Notes: generated by a model from the sequence alone, not told the origin. DNA of 64,000 bases from Maniola hyperantus (GCF_902806685.2 NC_048557.2:1116001-1180000), one strand, 5' to 3'; positions 44,957-56,435 are shown, counted from the first letter of the stretch. Translations and numbers: made by a program.

Positions 44957-45155
44957 TTTTAGGGTTCTGTAATCTGTACCTAAAGGGTTCCAACGGGACC
45001 CTATTGGCTATTACTAAATCTCCGCTGTCTATCTGTCTATCCGTCTGTCTGTCAGCAGGCCGTATGTGTATATCGTAAACCGTAATAAGTGGAGAGTTAA
45101 AATTTTCACAGAATGTGTAGGTATTTCTATTGCCACTATAACAACAAATAATCCC
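44957..45155 (+). repeat. 'TTCCGTACC'-related repeat
   Basis: GGGTTCTGTAATC, CCGTCTGTCTGTCAGCAGGC, CGTAATAAGTGGAGAGTTAA and TATTGCCACTATAACAACAA, matching 10690-10905. Confidence 0.55.
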
Positions 45156-45256
45156 AGACTGTTTATTAATGCATTAAATGAATCTAAAGTCTGAACCTAT
45201 CTACCAACCTATCTTTAGTGAACGATTTTTACAGTTGCTACTTTTTGATGCAGATT

Positions 45257-45623
45257 ATGTAATGAGAAGAATTATGTAGTAAGCCGTGATTATGTAGTCA
45301 GCTGTGATAGCCTGGTGGTTAGGACGTACGCCTTCTAATTTAAGGTTGGGGTACGATCCCGGGCACGCACCTCTAACTTTTCGGAGTTATGTGCGTTTTA
45401 ATTAATAAAATATCACTTGCTTTAACGGTGAAGGAAAACATCGTCAGGAAACCTGCATACCGGAGAGTTCTCCATAATGTACTCATGGGTGTGTGAAGTC
45501 TTACCAATCCGCACATGGCCATCGTGGTAGACTATGGCCAAAACCCTTTTCAGTCTGAGAGGAGACCCGTGCTTTGTAGTGAGCCGGTGATGGGTTGATC
45601 ATGATGTTGATGATGTAATGAGA
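45257..45623 (+). mobile_element. SINE A, full length, with 11-bp TSD
   Basis: Element 45268-45612 between ATGTAATGAGA copies (45257-45267, 45613-45623). The head GATAGCCTGGTGGTTAGGAC, B-box region GGTACGATCCCGGGCACGC, body and (GAT)n-like tail are all present. Confidence 0.85.
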
Positions 45624-46039
45624 TGCCAAAATTGAGCACGAAACGTCACCTGCTTGTAGATATACATTCAGGAGTTAAAAATGATGTAACTCCTGAATGT
45701 CTTAATCATAATATTTTTAATACATTGAGCTACGCCAACCGTGTGATATGATCACATTCAGCACTGATTTACGCGCTCTTAAACAAAAATATTCGTGACC
45801 GTGCCGTCTATAGACAAGAAACAAATGTTATTTTAGTCTCAATTAATACAGGATGTATAAAAAATATAGAGTTTTTTGATTAATTAAAATAATTTACCTG
45901 CCATATACCTAGTTGATTTTAAGAAAGACAATATTTGGACCGTGAATTAAACACGTAAGGTGTGATCAATACTTATAATAAAACTGTAACAGGTCAAATT
46001 CTGTACATTGAAGATATTTTGAAATTTTTTTTTCGAGGG

Positions 46040-46890
46040 CACTCTATAATCGATACTGAACCCAAAACTGTAATTTTTTCATTTTTGTCTGTCTGTCTGT
46101 ATCACGGCCGCGCGTCACGCTGAAACTACTGAATGGATTCCAATGAAACTTGGTACGATTTGAGGTCATACTATGAGGAAGAATATAGGATACTTTTTAT
46201 CCTGAAATTCAGCATGGTTTCCGTAGGAGAGGGGATAAAAGTTAAAATGAGTACTGAGTTGTAATTCATTAACGCGTAGTCCGATTTCATTCATTCTTTT
46301 TTTGTTAGAAAGGGGATATTTTAAAGATTGTTCCGTAAATATTTCAAGGTCATCGGTTTTTAACCGACTGTAAAAAAGGAGGTGGTTCTTTTTTCTACAT
46401 CGATTTTTTCGAGGTTTCTGGACCGATTTGCATTTTTTTTTTTAAATCAACAAAAAAAGTTTTCGTAGTGGTCACATAAAAAAATCTGGATTCAACTCCT
46501 TAATCCTGATGCTGCAGGGTTACTGCCCGCCTGAGTTATCAAGATTCAGGAAGTGTTCATAGTGAATTCATATTGTAGGTACCAAGCAACGACTTTATTC
46601 TCAGACTTCAAGTCCCAACTCCTCAACCCTGATGATGCAGGGTACAGCACTCCTAAACTATAATGTTTCAGGAACTGCGGATGATGCAAAATTAATTTAG
46701 GTACCAAGCATAGGCTACATCATTGAACTTAGGATCCTTTCTCCTCAATCCTGATGCTGCAAAGTATTTTAGTAAGGATTTTACAATTTCTGATAGTAAA
46801 TTGATATTTTAGGTATCAAGCAACAGCTTCACGATGACACTCCCAGTCCGAACTACTCCACCCGAGCGAAGCCGGGGCGGGTCAGCTAGT
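46040..46890 (+). mobile_element. Helitron-type element carrying repeat family E
   Basis: Ends CCCGAGCGAAGCCGGGGCGG, GTCAGCTAG before T, the same terminus as the element at 18-214. The internal part has the family E repeats in the forward sense (CCTGATGATGCAGGGTACAG). The start near 46040 is uncertain. Confidence 0.5.
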
Positions 46891-46972
46891 TAATGAATAA
46901 TTTTGTAAGTTGTTCGTAACATTTATTTTGACATTGGTTGATTCTACATTGCTGCTTTACTGAGTAATATTG

Positions 46973-47152
46973 GAACGCTAACTCAGTGTCTAACACTGAA
47001 TGGTAGCCACCGAGCTCATTTACCCTTGGTTAGTTCTACATTACTGCTTGACTGAAAAATATTATAATATTTTTTTGTAAAAAATCTTCAAAGGATTAAA
47101 AATAAATGTCAAATAAGCTCGGAGGCTATGTTAGACACTGAGTTAGCGAATC
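46973..47152. repeat. Foldback sequence, ~180 bp
   Basis: CGCTAACTCAGTGTCTAACA at 46976 faces TGTTAGACACTGAGTTAGCG near 47130, and GCC.CCGAGCTCATTT faces AAATAAGCTCGGAGGC. Confidence 0.75.
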
Positions 47153-47269
47153 AGTAGGCGGGTGCTTTCATAGTCTTGCTGGTTGATTCGGTTCACTTTG
47201 TTGAGTTATTTCCCCTTGCCAAACGTTAAGAAACTTCGCTTCAATAAAATCAGTTCACATTAAATCAGT

Positions 47270-47405
47270 CTTCGTCGTCATCGTCGTTAACCGTCCGTCG
47301 TCCACTGCTTGACATGTCTCTTGTAGGGACCTCTACCATGCCACGCTTTTGGGCCGTCTGTCGGTCGCCATCCTACGGCTCCCCAGTCCCCGCGACACGT
47401 TTACT
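47270..47405 (-). mobile_element. Old RTE LINE 3' remnant
   Basis: TCGTCGTCATCGTCG tail, CGTCCACTGCTTGACATGTC and CTACCATGCCACGCTTTTGG match, loosely, the reverse RTE 3' end. Confidence 0.45.
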
Positions 47406-47854
47406 ATCAAAATTAGCCTTGAAACGCTGATAAAGTACGCTTTAGCATTGCGAGTAATAAAATAAATTCTATTTCAAATCATCCTGTATAGTCAATAACG
47501 CATAAAATATAAACACTTGTACCTACGTAATATTTAGGCGCCATTATACTTTCGAGACGGGATAATAAAACTGCAGTTCGTGTCGTTATTGTGCAGAGAA
47601 CACGGTAACTATTAAATTCGGTAGGTATGTCTAGGTGTCTAGGCTTACCTCCAATTGTACATTATTTATTGAGGTTTATAGCCGGAGATGTTACAGAAAT
47701 CCTCGCTAAAATCTGTCATGATTAATTGACCGAGCGAAGCGAGGTCTCCAAGTTTACTTGAATGAAATAAAATCAAATTTCTGAAAGACGTATGGGTACC
47801 TAATATTGTTTGTTTCTTTGAATACTTGAGATTTTTCTTAGTTTTATAACGAGA

Positions 47855-48074
47855 CTAGCTTATGCTCGCGACTTCGTCCGCGTGGACTACACAAAATTCA
47901 AACCCCTAGTTTACCCCCTTAGGGGTGGAATTTTCAAAAATTCTTTCTTAGCGGATGCCTACATCATAATAGCTATCTGCATGCCAAATTTCAGCCCGAT
48001 CCGTCCAGTAGTTTGAGCTGTGCGTTGATAGATCAGTCAGTCAGTCAGTCACCTTTTCCATTTATATATTTAGA
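47855..48074 (-). mobile_element. Complete non-autonomous Helitron, 220 bp
   Basis: Minus strand TCTAAATATATAAATGG ... GCGAGCATAAGCTAG, with A and T at the outer sides and hairpin CCACGCGGACGAAGTCGCG. Confidence 0.8.
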
Positions 48075-48239
48075 TATGAGTGAATATTCAGAAAAAAGCA
48101 CTACAAAAGGAAGGAATATAAATAAACAAGGCCATTTCCTTTGTCACAAGTATACTGACCTTATGCCCTTCATTGGCAAATAATACGCAATTAATAAACA
48201 ATGATCTTACATAAACAGTCACATGAATAAATATGAAAA

Positions 48240-48498
48240 GAAACCAAAATTGTATTATGTATTATTTAATTTATTATTGTGACAAGGTTTTATATATATT
48301 ATATACCTATAGGTACATATTTTTTTTTTGTAAAATAAGCAAATTTTAAATAATAATTAAAAATTACATAAAATAATTCTAACATAATATTGCATGCCTT
48401 AGTATATAAGGTATTTGGCTGTACTTACCACAAGGTATGACTAAGAACCATTGTAAACCCAAATAAGCAATAAATAATTTGATTTGATTTGATTTGAA
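48240..48498 (+). mobile_element. Probable LINE 3' end with (GATTT)n tail
   Basis: AT-rich sequence ends AATTTGATTTGATTTGATTTG, a typical retroposon tail. No coding frame is left. Confidence 0.4.
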
Positions 48499-49264
48499 AA
48501 GATGTCTTATGATGAAAGTACCTGCGATAAGTATCTACTTGTTGAAGCTGATATGTTGGATAGGTAAGTAGGTACGTAAAATTTTATAGTTTCGCATCTA
48601 TTCCCGGCCAATATGAATCAGCCTTTAGTAGATCCTTATTTCAATTCGGTACCTAGGTTAGGTAATAACTTGGAAATATAGGTATATGTATCTACATTAA
48701 ATAGCCTAACAAACTATATGCTATCGTATTACTATAACACTTCGTCAAACCCACCTCCCGGAAAAATTATAAGCCGCAATAAAATTAATCACTTTATCCA
48801 GATATCTGTTTATAGGTGTCGGTTTCATCTCTTCTTAGTCATGTGTTCACCCGTCAGACATGTACCTAAAACGTGGGACAGAATATATAATAGTACTAAC
48901 ATCGTGGTTTGTCATGCTGTGACTCATATAGGGAGTTAGAGAGTAGAGACACATGCTGGCTGGCCTTTCGTGATTTATTGAGCCCACAAATCCGTCCGCG
49001 TGGACTTATGTTTTTAAAAATTATTTATTTAGGAAATGTTTGAATTTCCGGGATAAAAACTAAAAAGCATAGCATAGCATGTACATCTCCGGAATGCAAG
49101 CTATCTTCAAATCACCATGGAGTTTGCGTGACAGATAAAAGTTTTTCATGGATTGCATTGCATCACCTATAAAGCGTAAAAATAACAAAAAATCGAACAA
49201 ATGCGAGTCAAACTCGCGCACCGAGGGATCCGTACTACAGTAGTATTTTTTAGACATTTTGCAC

Positions 49265-49460
49265 GATAAATCTGTATCTGTAATCTTATTGATGTATGTA
49301 TTTTTATTTTGTCACATATGTTTGTAAATGTTGTATTAACTTATAATTGGCGACTACATTTAGTAAGTAATATTTTCAGAATTAAGTTTTTTTTTTAAAT
49401 GTATTAGTGTAAGTAGCCGTAAGTTAATTTAATAAATAAATAAATAAATAAAAAATAAAT
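49265..49460 (+). mobile_element. Probable retroposon 3' end with (AATA)n tail
   Basis: Sequence ends in TTAATAAATAAATAAATAAA. The upstream part has no recognisable protein. Confidence 0.4.
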
Positions 49461-50384
49461 CAATCAAAAACTAGTTATTCTGTATAAAAATAAATGAAAA
49501 TCTGTTTTAGAATGTACAAGCAAAGAGTAAAAGGCCTTTTTATATGAAACCCCACTGATATAGTAATCTTAAATTGAAAGTTGAAAATATTAAATATTGT
49601 TTCTTTCGAACACATTTTAATTTTTTTTGTGATGTAGAAACTCACGGTTTTCGGATTTTTTTCCTTTACTTGTGTTATAAGACCTACCTGCCTACCGAAT
49701 TTATTATTCTAGGTAAACGGTAAGTACCCTATAGATTTTCTTGACATAAATGTTATCGCATTTGTATTTGGCGCCTTTTGAAATGGAAGGCGCGTGATCG
49801 TATTGCGAGGCAGCCATCTTGAGTCGATTGTATAAATACGCGTGGTTGATGGTTTTTAAGCGAGTCTCGTTCCCACTCGAGACTCGACCCACTATTAAAT
49901 GCTTTTTCTGTATAGGTCGCCATTTTGATTGAGTGGTTGCAATAGCAATTGTGCCCTAATCAAGTTAATATTGCAGTTAGGTTATTATAAAAGGTAAAAC
50001 TCGCGATAAACCTATTCGCGTCGCGTCGTGATTAATATTTAACTTCACTTCTGGTATGTTTATAGACACGACAGACAGACGGACAGTCAGACAACAAAGT
50101 GATCTGTCTGTCCGTACGGACTAATACGGAACACTAAAAAGTAATTCATTATTCAGTAAAATATAGACTTGCTGTACACAGAGTCACTATGTCTACGTTT
50201 ATTTCAGAGCTTGCGGATGATAAAACATGTAAAATTACTTCAGTCGATGACAGTCGCTAGTCGGGCCCGCAGAGCATCGCGCAGAAATAACCGACGAAAT
50301 GGCGTATTCAAATACTAGTACCTATCTACCGCCGGTGACGGCCCACCACAATGATGTTTAAAACTGTGATCTTGGAAACAGGCG

Positions 50385-50565
50385 ATGCGATAGTCAATGA
50401 CCTATGTATTACTTCGTATGGACAGGGTTATTGAACAAACAAAATGGCACCGACACATTGGTGCTTATGCAACAATGCAACCTCAGTGACGTCTGGATTT
50501 CAAATGGGTCGTTCATTAGGTGGAACTGATTTATTTGGTTTTGGATTAATTTTGTTCGCTTGACC
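50385..50565 (-). repeat. Interspersed repeat, partner of 9380-9610
   Basis: Reverse copy with ATTACTTCGTATGGACAGGG, GAACAAACAAAATGGCACCG and CAACCTCAGTGACGTCTGG. Confidence 0.75.
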
Positions 50566-50639
50566 ATATCTTGTCCTTATATCGATGGCAATAGTGCAAG
50601 ACAATACTCATACACCATTCATGACAGCCACTTAGGACA

Positions 50640-50745
50640 ACATAACATAACATTAGGAAGAACTCTTAGGCATGCAGTTTTCCTCTATGTACGATGTTTT
50701 CCTTCACCGTTAAAGCAAGTGATATTTAGACCGTCTCAATTAATG
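50640..50745 (-). mobile_element. SINE A internal fragment
   Basis: GAAGAACTCTTAGGCATGCA and GATGTTTTCCTTCACCGTTA then AAAGCAAGTGATATTTA. Both ends are missing. Confidence 0.6.
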
Positions 50746-50937
50746 CATTATAATTATTGTTTTAACGGCTATAATAAACAGTGCATAACCGCGTGGGATT
50801 ATTTATACATGTGTTTATACATTACCAGCACGCATTTTCAATAACATTAAGGATGTTACGTTTTAAAACAATCTTATTTCCCGCGATGAAATATAGGGTT
50901 GTCTGTAATAATCATTAAGATTTTTTTTATTCAGATA

Positions 50938-52090
50938 GGTACAAAGTTAACCCTTGACTGCAATCTGACCTGGTGGTAAGTGATGATGCAGTCCAAGATA
51001 GAAACAGGCTAACCTGGAAGGGGTATGGCAGTTTTTAGGGTTCCGTACCTCAAAAGGAAAAGGTAGTTATGGCAGTTTATTTTATTACACCCGCACCCCT
51101 TTGGTTTCTAGTTTCTACACGGCATCGCATCGTACCGTAACGCTTAATCGCTTGGCGGCACGACACTTTGCCAGTAGGGTGGTACCAGACCAGAGATTTA
51201 GAAATTATAAAATTCCAAATCCCTGCCAGGAATCGAACCTGGGACCTCCCACTAATAAGACCACATGACCGCAGCTATATCCATGACCAATCGACAGGTA
51301 ACAAACTTTAAGATTAACATTAACTCTGATAGCCAAGCTGCTCTCAAAGCCTTGGCTAGATTCTCGACGACCTCCCAACTTATACAAGACTGCCACAAGG
51401 CTCTGCAAACTCTCGCCATGTCAAATGACATCACCCTAAGGTGGGTCAAAGGACATGATGGAGACCAGGGAAACGAGGCGGCAGACGCACTAGCACGAAA
51501 GGCTACGACACTGAAGGTGACAGGACCAGAACCTATCGTTCCCATACCCTTCAGTGAGTATAAAACCTGGTTGCATGAACTAACACTAAAAGAACATTCG
51601 AAACTATGGGCTAACACAACAGACTGCAGGCAAGCAAAAGAGGCTTTCCCCAACATAGACAAACGACAAACTAACATACTACTCCGCCTGGACAGAGGTA
51701 AACTTAGGAAGGTGGTGGGACTCATAACAGGGCATAGCCCACTAAACAAACACCTTTTCGTTATAGGTGTCACCGACAGTCCTCTGTGCAGGGCCTGCAT
51801 GGAGGTCGATGAAACACCGACGCACGTACTCCTGGAGTGTACGGGCGTAGCAGATCAACGCGAGCGCCATTTAGGATCCCCGACCTCACTCCATGAAGCC
51901 CTCGGCAACCTGGGCGGTCTATTTGGCTTCTGGAGCGAGCTTGGATGGCTGGAGTGAAGACTTCGGCGGGGAGGGGCAATGCACGCACAACAGACGGAAA
52001 CGTTTAAGTGCGGAAACCAGCCCAGAGCGAAGAAAGAAGAAAGAAAGAAGACCACATCGCTGACCACTGCGCCAGGGAGGTCGTCACTCG
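50938..52090 (-). mobile_element. SINE B, split by a LINE insertion
   Basis: Body 50938-51256 in reverse (CAATCTGACCTGGTGGTAAG, GGAAGGGGTATGGCAG, AGGAATCGAACCTGGGACCT). The tRNA-like head continues at 52058-52090 (CGCTGACCACTGCGCCAGGG). A second, tiny insertion lies at 51035-51068. Confidence 0.85.
51257..52057 (+). mobile_element. 5'-truncated LINE with RNase H domain, 10-bp TSD
   Basis: The inserted DNA (51267-52047) lies between AAGACCACAT copies at 51257-51266 and 52048-52057 and ends in a GAAAGAAGAAAGAAAG tail. Its open frame to 51957 encodes the C-terminus of a non-LTR retrotransposon polyprotein. It shows an RNase H region with NSDSQAALKAL (catalytic Asp), VKGHDGDQGNEAADALARKA (catalytic His and Asp), then a conserved tail GLITGHSPLNKHLF and a zinc-knuckle-like C-x2-C-x8-H-x4-C (CRACMEV...THVLLEC). 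The reverse transcriptase and N-terminal RNase H parts are absent. The frame is intact, so the copy is fairly young. R1/I/Jockey-type elements carry such an RNase H, but I cannot assign the clade. Confidence 0.88.
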
Positions 52091-52599
52091 TACGTGGCAC
52101 GGCGCGAGCCCCCTACACGTGTTAATATAAATCATCCATAATTTCATCGCTAACACTAGCACCCGACCTCCACAGCCACTGATGACGTCACAGTTCACAG
52201 TTTCCCCTTTGATTACACTCGCTAATGCATTTTAGCAATGAGTGATTCTGTCAATATCGCGTTTGCAGTTTATCTGTACCGACAGTTCACCAAACACGCG
52301 ATTCTGAGGATTAGAAAATGAGAGCAAATGTTCATTATAATTCCTCTACATGAATCACTTATTGTGTCAGACAATAATGTTGAGTAAACTTTTGCAAGAA
52401 AAAATGTTTGTTGCCTTTGAAAGCACTTACCTACTGCAAAATGGAGTAAGATTCTCTATCGTTTCAGAAGCTACGGCTATGTAGTACCGACTTCAGTAAA
52501 GGATTTTTGTCTCGGTATCTTTCAAAAAACAATTTTTATGTAGGTAGACTATACCTAAGTACTTAAAATCGAAGTCGGAGTCAAAACTTTAGAGAAAGT

Positions 52600-52962
52600 A
52601 TTCAAGACTTGACGACCTCCCTGGCGCAGTCGTGAGCGCTGTGGTCTTATTAGTGGGAGGTCCCGGGTTCGATTCCTGGCAGGGGTTTTGAATTTTATAA
52701 TTTCTAAATTTCTGGTCTGGTCTGGTGGGAGGCTTCGGCCGTGGCTAGTTACCACCCTACCGGCAAAGCCGTGCCGCCAAGCGATTTAGCGTTCCGGTAC
52801 TATGCCGTGTAGAAACCAAAGGGGTACGGGTTTAATAAAAACTGCCATATCCCTTCCAGGTTAGCCCGCTATCATCTTAGACTGCATCATCACTTACCAT
52901 CAGGTGAGATTGCAGTCAAGGGCTAACTTGTATCTGAATAAAATAAAATAAAGTAGGTTTAA
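52600..52962 (+). mobile_element. SINE B, full-length reference copy
   Basis: tRNA-like head CTGGCGCAGTCGTGAGCGCT (A-box) and GTCCCGGGTTCGATTCCTGG (B-box), body TCGGCCGTGGCTAGTTACCA, GCCGTGCCGCCAAGCGATTT and CAGGTGAGATTGCAGTCAAG, and an (AATAAA)n tail at 52938-52955. Confidence 0.85.
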
Positions 52963-53019
52963 CTATAGCTAGTTCATAAATGTTTTTCATTGTAGCAAGG
53001 GGATGAGGAAAAATAACTA

Positions 53020-53275
53020 CTTCATCATGATCAACCGTTCGCCAGCTCACTACAGAGCATGGGTCTCCTCTCAGAGTGGGCGTGTGCGGACTGTTAGACT
53101 TCACACACCTTTGAGAACAATATGCATGCAGATTTCCTCACGATGTTTTCCTTCACCGTTAAAGCAAGTGATATTTACACATAACTCCGAAAAGTTGTAG
53201 GTGCGTGCCCAGGATCGAACCCCCGACCTCCGAAAGAAGGCGGACGTCCTAACCACTAGGCTATTACAGTTAACT
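53020..53275 (-). mobile_element. SINE A, internally shortened
   Basis: CATGATCAACCGTTCGCCAG, ACTACAGAGCATGGGTCTCC, CACGATGTTTTCCTTCACCG and head TGCCCAGGATCGAACCCCCG then CCTAACCACTAGGCTAT. Part of the body is deleted. Confidence 0.75.
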
Positions 53276-53319
53276 ACTTAATTACCTATTATTTTTATTA
53301 ACTTAAAGTTAAACCAGGT

Positions 53320-53520
53320 TCCTGGTGTGCCTCAGTAGTGACTTCATTGGTCCCAGAGGCAGCTCTACCACAGCTGGCACCGCTGGCTGTGTTGCGCGAA
53401 TGAGTTTGGTCCCGTAGCCACCAGCAACCAGGCGATGCTGGTACACCGTGGGGGTTTAATCGGTAAGAGCCCGACATAACTTCTGTGCCTCTCCGGGCAC
53501 GGTGATACCTAACCATGAGG
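53320..53520 (-). other. GC-richer unassigned segment, possibly a LINE 3' UTR
   Basis: Contains GGTACACCGTGGGGGTTTAA, CTCTCCGGGCACGGTGATAC and a 72-codon minus-strand frame without known motif. It resembles in style the 3' UTRs of some insect LINEs, but I cannot confirm this. Confidence 0.3.
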
Positions 53521-53859
53521 ATTTCCCCACAAGAAAAAAATACATCTTATAGAAGTTTACAAAAGGCTCAGCTGATGCAATCATCAACTTTCAACTTAAC
53601 AATCTCTTACGCTCGTAGCACCGGCACTGGTACTACGAGCCTCTACGAAAATCAAGTTGTGAGTCAACAAGTTGTTCAAGTTTTGGCCTTTGCGACGTTA
53701 CTAACTTTTCGATAGATATATATTTATTATGAAGATATTCTATGTCTATTTTGCGAAGTGTAGTTATACCTCTTATCTACTAGATGTTAGTGGTGATAAC
53801 CGAGTGTACTCTTCGAGGACGGAAGAAACCTAAAGGCCTGATTTGGTGTACCTATCTAT

Positions 53860-54014
53860 AGTAACTGACAGGTCGAGATGGCAATCGGGGCAGGGAGTGG
53901 GGATGCCCCGCACACCCGCACAGCCATAGCCCCCGCGCTACGCCGGTGCGAGTTGAGCGAGCGTGCGGAGCGTCGCCTTACCTCATACTTTGATTGCCAT
54001 CTCGAACTGTCTCG
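53860..54014. mobile_element. GC-rich palindromic MITE (family F)
   Basis: Left CAGGTCGAGATGGCAATCGG, right TGATTGCCATCTCGAACTGT, interior ATGCCCCGCACACCCGCAC. Confidence 0.75.
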
Positions 54015-54324
54015 TCAAAAAGGCCGAATTAGAACCTCCAAAATCGGTCGAAAACAAATAAACTAAATGGTTGATTTATAGGTGTGAATTAATAATAAAC
54101 AAAATATAACAATAATAACCTCGCTTCAAATAGAAACATCGATATGTTTATTGTTACCTATTATTGTAGCCGTATCTTGCATAAGAGGACACACAGACAG
54201 CCAGAATAGCATCACGCAAGGTGCAAGATTAGCTTGGACTATTATTACATGTTTGTTTGTTGTTTTGTCACGTCAGCCTTGTAAGGTCAGTCACGCACGT
54301 GCTATCAATAATTTGTCTTGATTT

Positions 54325-54573
54325 TTAGGGTTCCGTAACTTAAAAGGAAAAAGGAACCCTTATGGGATCACACATTTATAACGAAAGTCTGTTGGTTTGT
54401 TGGTTTGTTCTTTAATCACGACGCAACAGTATAATGGATTGGCGTGATTTTTTGCATGGGTATAGATAAAGATCTGGATAGTGACATAGGCTACTTTTTA
54501 TCCCGGAAAATCAAAGAGTTCCCACGGGATTTTTAAAAACCTAATTCCACGGGGACGAACAGGCATCAGCTAG
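54325..54573 (+). mobile_element. 'TTCCGTAAC' fragment and Helitron second-family copy
   Basis: 54325-54370 holds TTTTTAGGGTTCCGTAACTT and AAAAGGAACCCTTATGGGAT. From about 54372 the Helitron runs through TTGCATGGGTATAGATAAAG, CCGGAAAATCAAAGAGTTCC and ends GGCATCAGCTAG before T. It serves as the empty reference for 32199-32668. Confidence 0.65.
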
Positions 54574-54579
54574 TAAACA

Positions 54580-55180
54580 ATATATCAAATCATTATCGAT
54601 ATGTCATTTTATATCATTAATTTCATGTTCCCACGTATGTAGGTATGCGCATCGCCTTGTCTAATTGGCCGTCGTGTTCACAGTCACGTCCAAAGAAATA
54701 GTCATTATTTTCTGAAACAGATAATCCAACACGATCAATTAATAACCTTATCTCCGCTACATACGATAGATTTTACTTTAACGGTTATTACATAAAACAC
54801 CTTATGCTACTAATTAATCCTTAAACTAACTTTCCAATATAAACTTTAATACAGTTAGTGTATAATTCATTTTTGTATAACAACAATTGAATTTATGATC
54901 TTACTGTTTTCAGTAGTATGTTTATTGGAAAAATTACTTTATGGTTTAATGCCAAGGTTGATTATTAAAAGATCTTGTTAGACATAAGACCTTTTGGGCC
55001 TATGTTCCGTCTGACGTCACGCGATGCATCGGCGCGATGAGGTCGGCGCTAAATCGGTCGCTTGTAAAAATAGTCGCGGAGATTTCGTAGTGTCGCGTAT
55101 AAATACATGATTGGTCGTGAACTGTTTATGTACCTACCAGTTAGATATAGTTCATGTTCTGCTGCTTTTTTTAATTTTAT
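54580..55180. other. No recognisable feature
   Basis: AT-rich with a GC-richer patch near 55010-55090 (CTGACGTCACGCGATGCATC). No gene or repeat family was recognised. Confidence 0.4.
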
Positions 55181-55184
55181 TTGT

Positions 55185-55445
55185 ATTCAGATACAAGTTA
55201 GCTCTTGACTGCAATCTCACCTGGTGGTAAGTGATGATGCAGTCTAAGATGAAAGCGAGCTAACCCGCGGAAGGGGTATGGCAGTTTTTTTTCTTTTTAT
55301 TAAACCCACACCTCTTTGGTTTCTACATGGCATCGTACCGGAACGCTACATCGCTTGGCGGCACGGCTTTGCCGGTAGGGTGGTAGTAGGGTGGTGCTGG
55401 GAATCAAACCCGGGACCTCCCACTAATAAGACAACAGCGCTTATC
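55185..55445 (-). mobile_element. SINE B copy
   Basis: CAGATACAAGTTAGCTCTTG, CAATCTCACCTGGTGGTAAG, GCTTGGCGGCACGGCTTTGC and AACCCGGGACCTCCCACTAA. The duplicated phrase GGTAGGGTGGTAGTAGGG marks a small internal change. The 5' end of the head is replaced after CAACAGCGCT. Confidence 0.8.
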
Positions 55446-55504
55446 CTGCGTCTGGAAGGTCGTCTATATTTACCTACCTATTATGGACCTGTAAAATGTT
55501 ATAC

Positions 55505-55760
55505 TATCTAATGACCGCGACTGGCGCGATGCACGTGGATTTAGATTTTTCAAAATCTTGTGGGAACTTTTTGATTTTTTGGGATAAAAAGTAGCCTATG
55601 TGTAAGGTAAATCTACCTTCTTTAAAAATTTCAGCCAAATCTGTGAAGTATTTTTTGCGTGAAAGAGTAACAAACATACACACGTACACACTCACAAACA
55701 CACACACACACACACACATACAAACACATACAAACTTTCGCCTTTATAATAGACAGACGG
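55505..55760 (-). mobile_element. Helitron second-family copy with (CA)n tract
   Basis: Reverse core ATGCACGTGGATTTAGATTT, AAAATCTTGTGGGAACTTTT and GGGATAAAAAGTAGCCTATG, then a (CA)n run at 55697-55718 and CTTTCGCCTTTATAATAGAC. The 3' hairpin is decayed. Confidence 0.55.
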
Positions 55761-56198
55761 ACGGACAGCGGAATCTTAGTAATAGAGTCCCGTTTTCAAT
55801 ATGGGTACCTAACCCTAAACACGTGAGTAAAGCCGGGTGTGAGATATGTACCTATAACCTAAATACCTCCTCGAAATTTCCAACTTTTCGGGTAGAATTT
55901 TGTAAGAATTGTCATGCCATTGAATTTACAAATGAGCACTTGAAATAAGGAAGCCTAGTGCTCTATATAACTATACATATATCTATCGTCAGCTCGATAT
56001 AATAATGTACCTAATGTGTTTGGCGAGTGACAGCGTCAGTCAGTTAGTTGGGAAGCTACCAGCTTTTAGTCGATCCAAACAATCTCGCTGACTCAATACG
56101 AGCTGCCTCAAAGAAATATAAGTAGCTACCTAATTTATTAGGTATATCTGGGATGTGTTAAGAAACTGTTTATTAAATTACATACAGGGTGTAATCAG

Positions 56199-56435
56199 AA
56201 CTCTAGCAAAAACTTATCGTTATTGTTATATTACCTAAACCCAATCCAATACCAATAACCATTTGCCTCATTTTGTAGTATTAGTGATTTAGTATTTTTA
56301 AAACTTGCAATGTATAGATTGCAAAACTTGGGTCAATGCCCCACCTACAACGCGGCACTCCGAGTGGCCTACTTACGCAACATTCGTTGACCTCTAGCGT
56401 CAGATATTTTATTTGCAATATATATTCGTGAATTT
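56199..56435 (+). repeat. Repeat family D, uninterrupted copy
   Basis: CAGAACTCTAGCAAAAACTT, CAATCCAATACCAATAACCA, CCGAGTGGCCTACTTACGCA and GTCAGATATTTTATTTGC. Confidence 0.7.

Noticed and set aside
51252..51800. 182-codon minus-strand frame
   Set aside because: Antisense shadow of the RNase H coding frame at 51265-51957.
52605..52690. A tRNA gene (GTTCGATTCC box)
   Set aside because: It is the head of SINE B. The following body is shared with four other loci.
55598..55948. 116-codon plus-strand frame
   Set aside because: It translates a Helitron fragment and a (CA)n tract (Thr-His run). No protein evidence.
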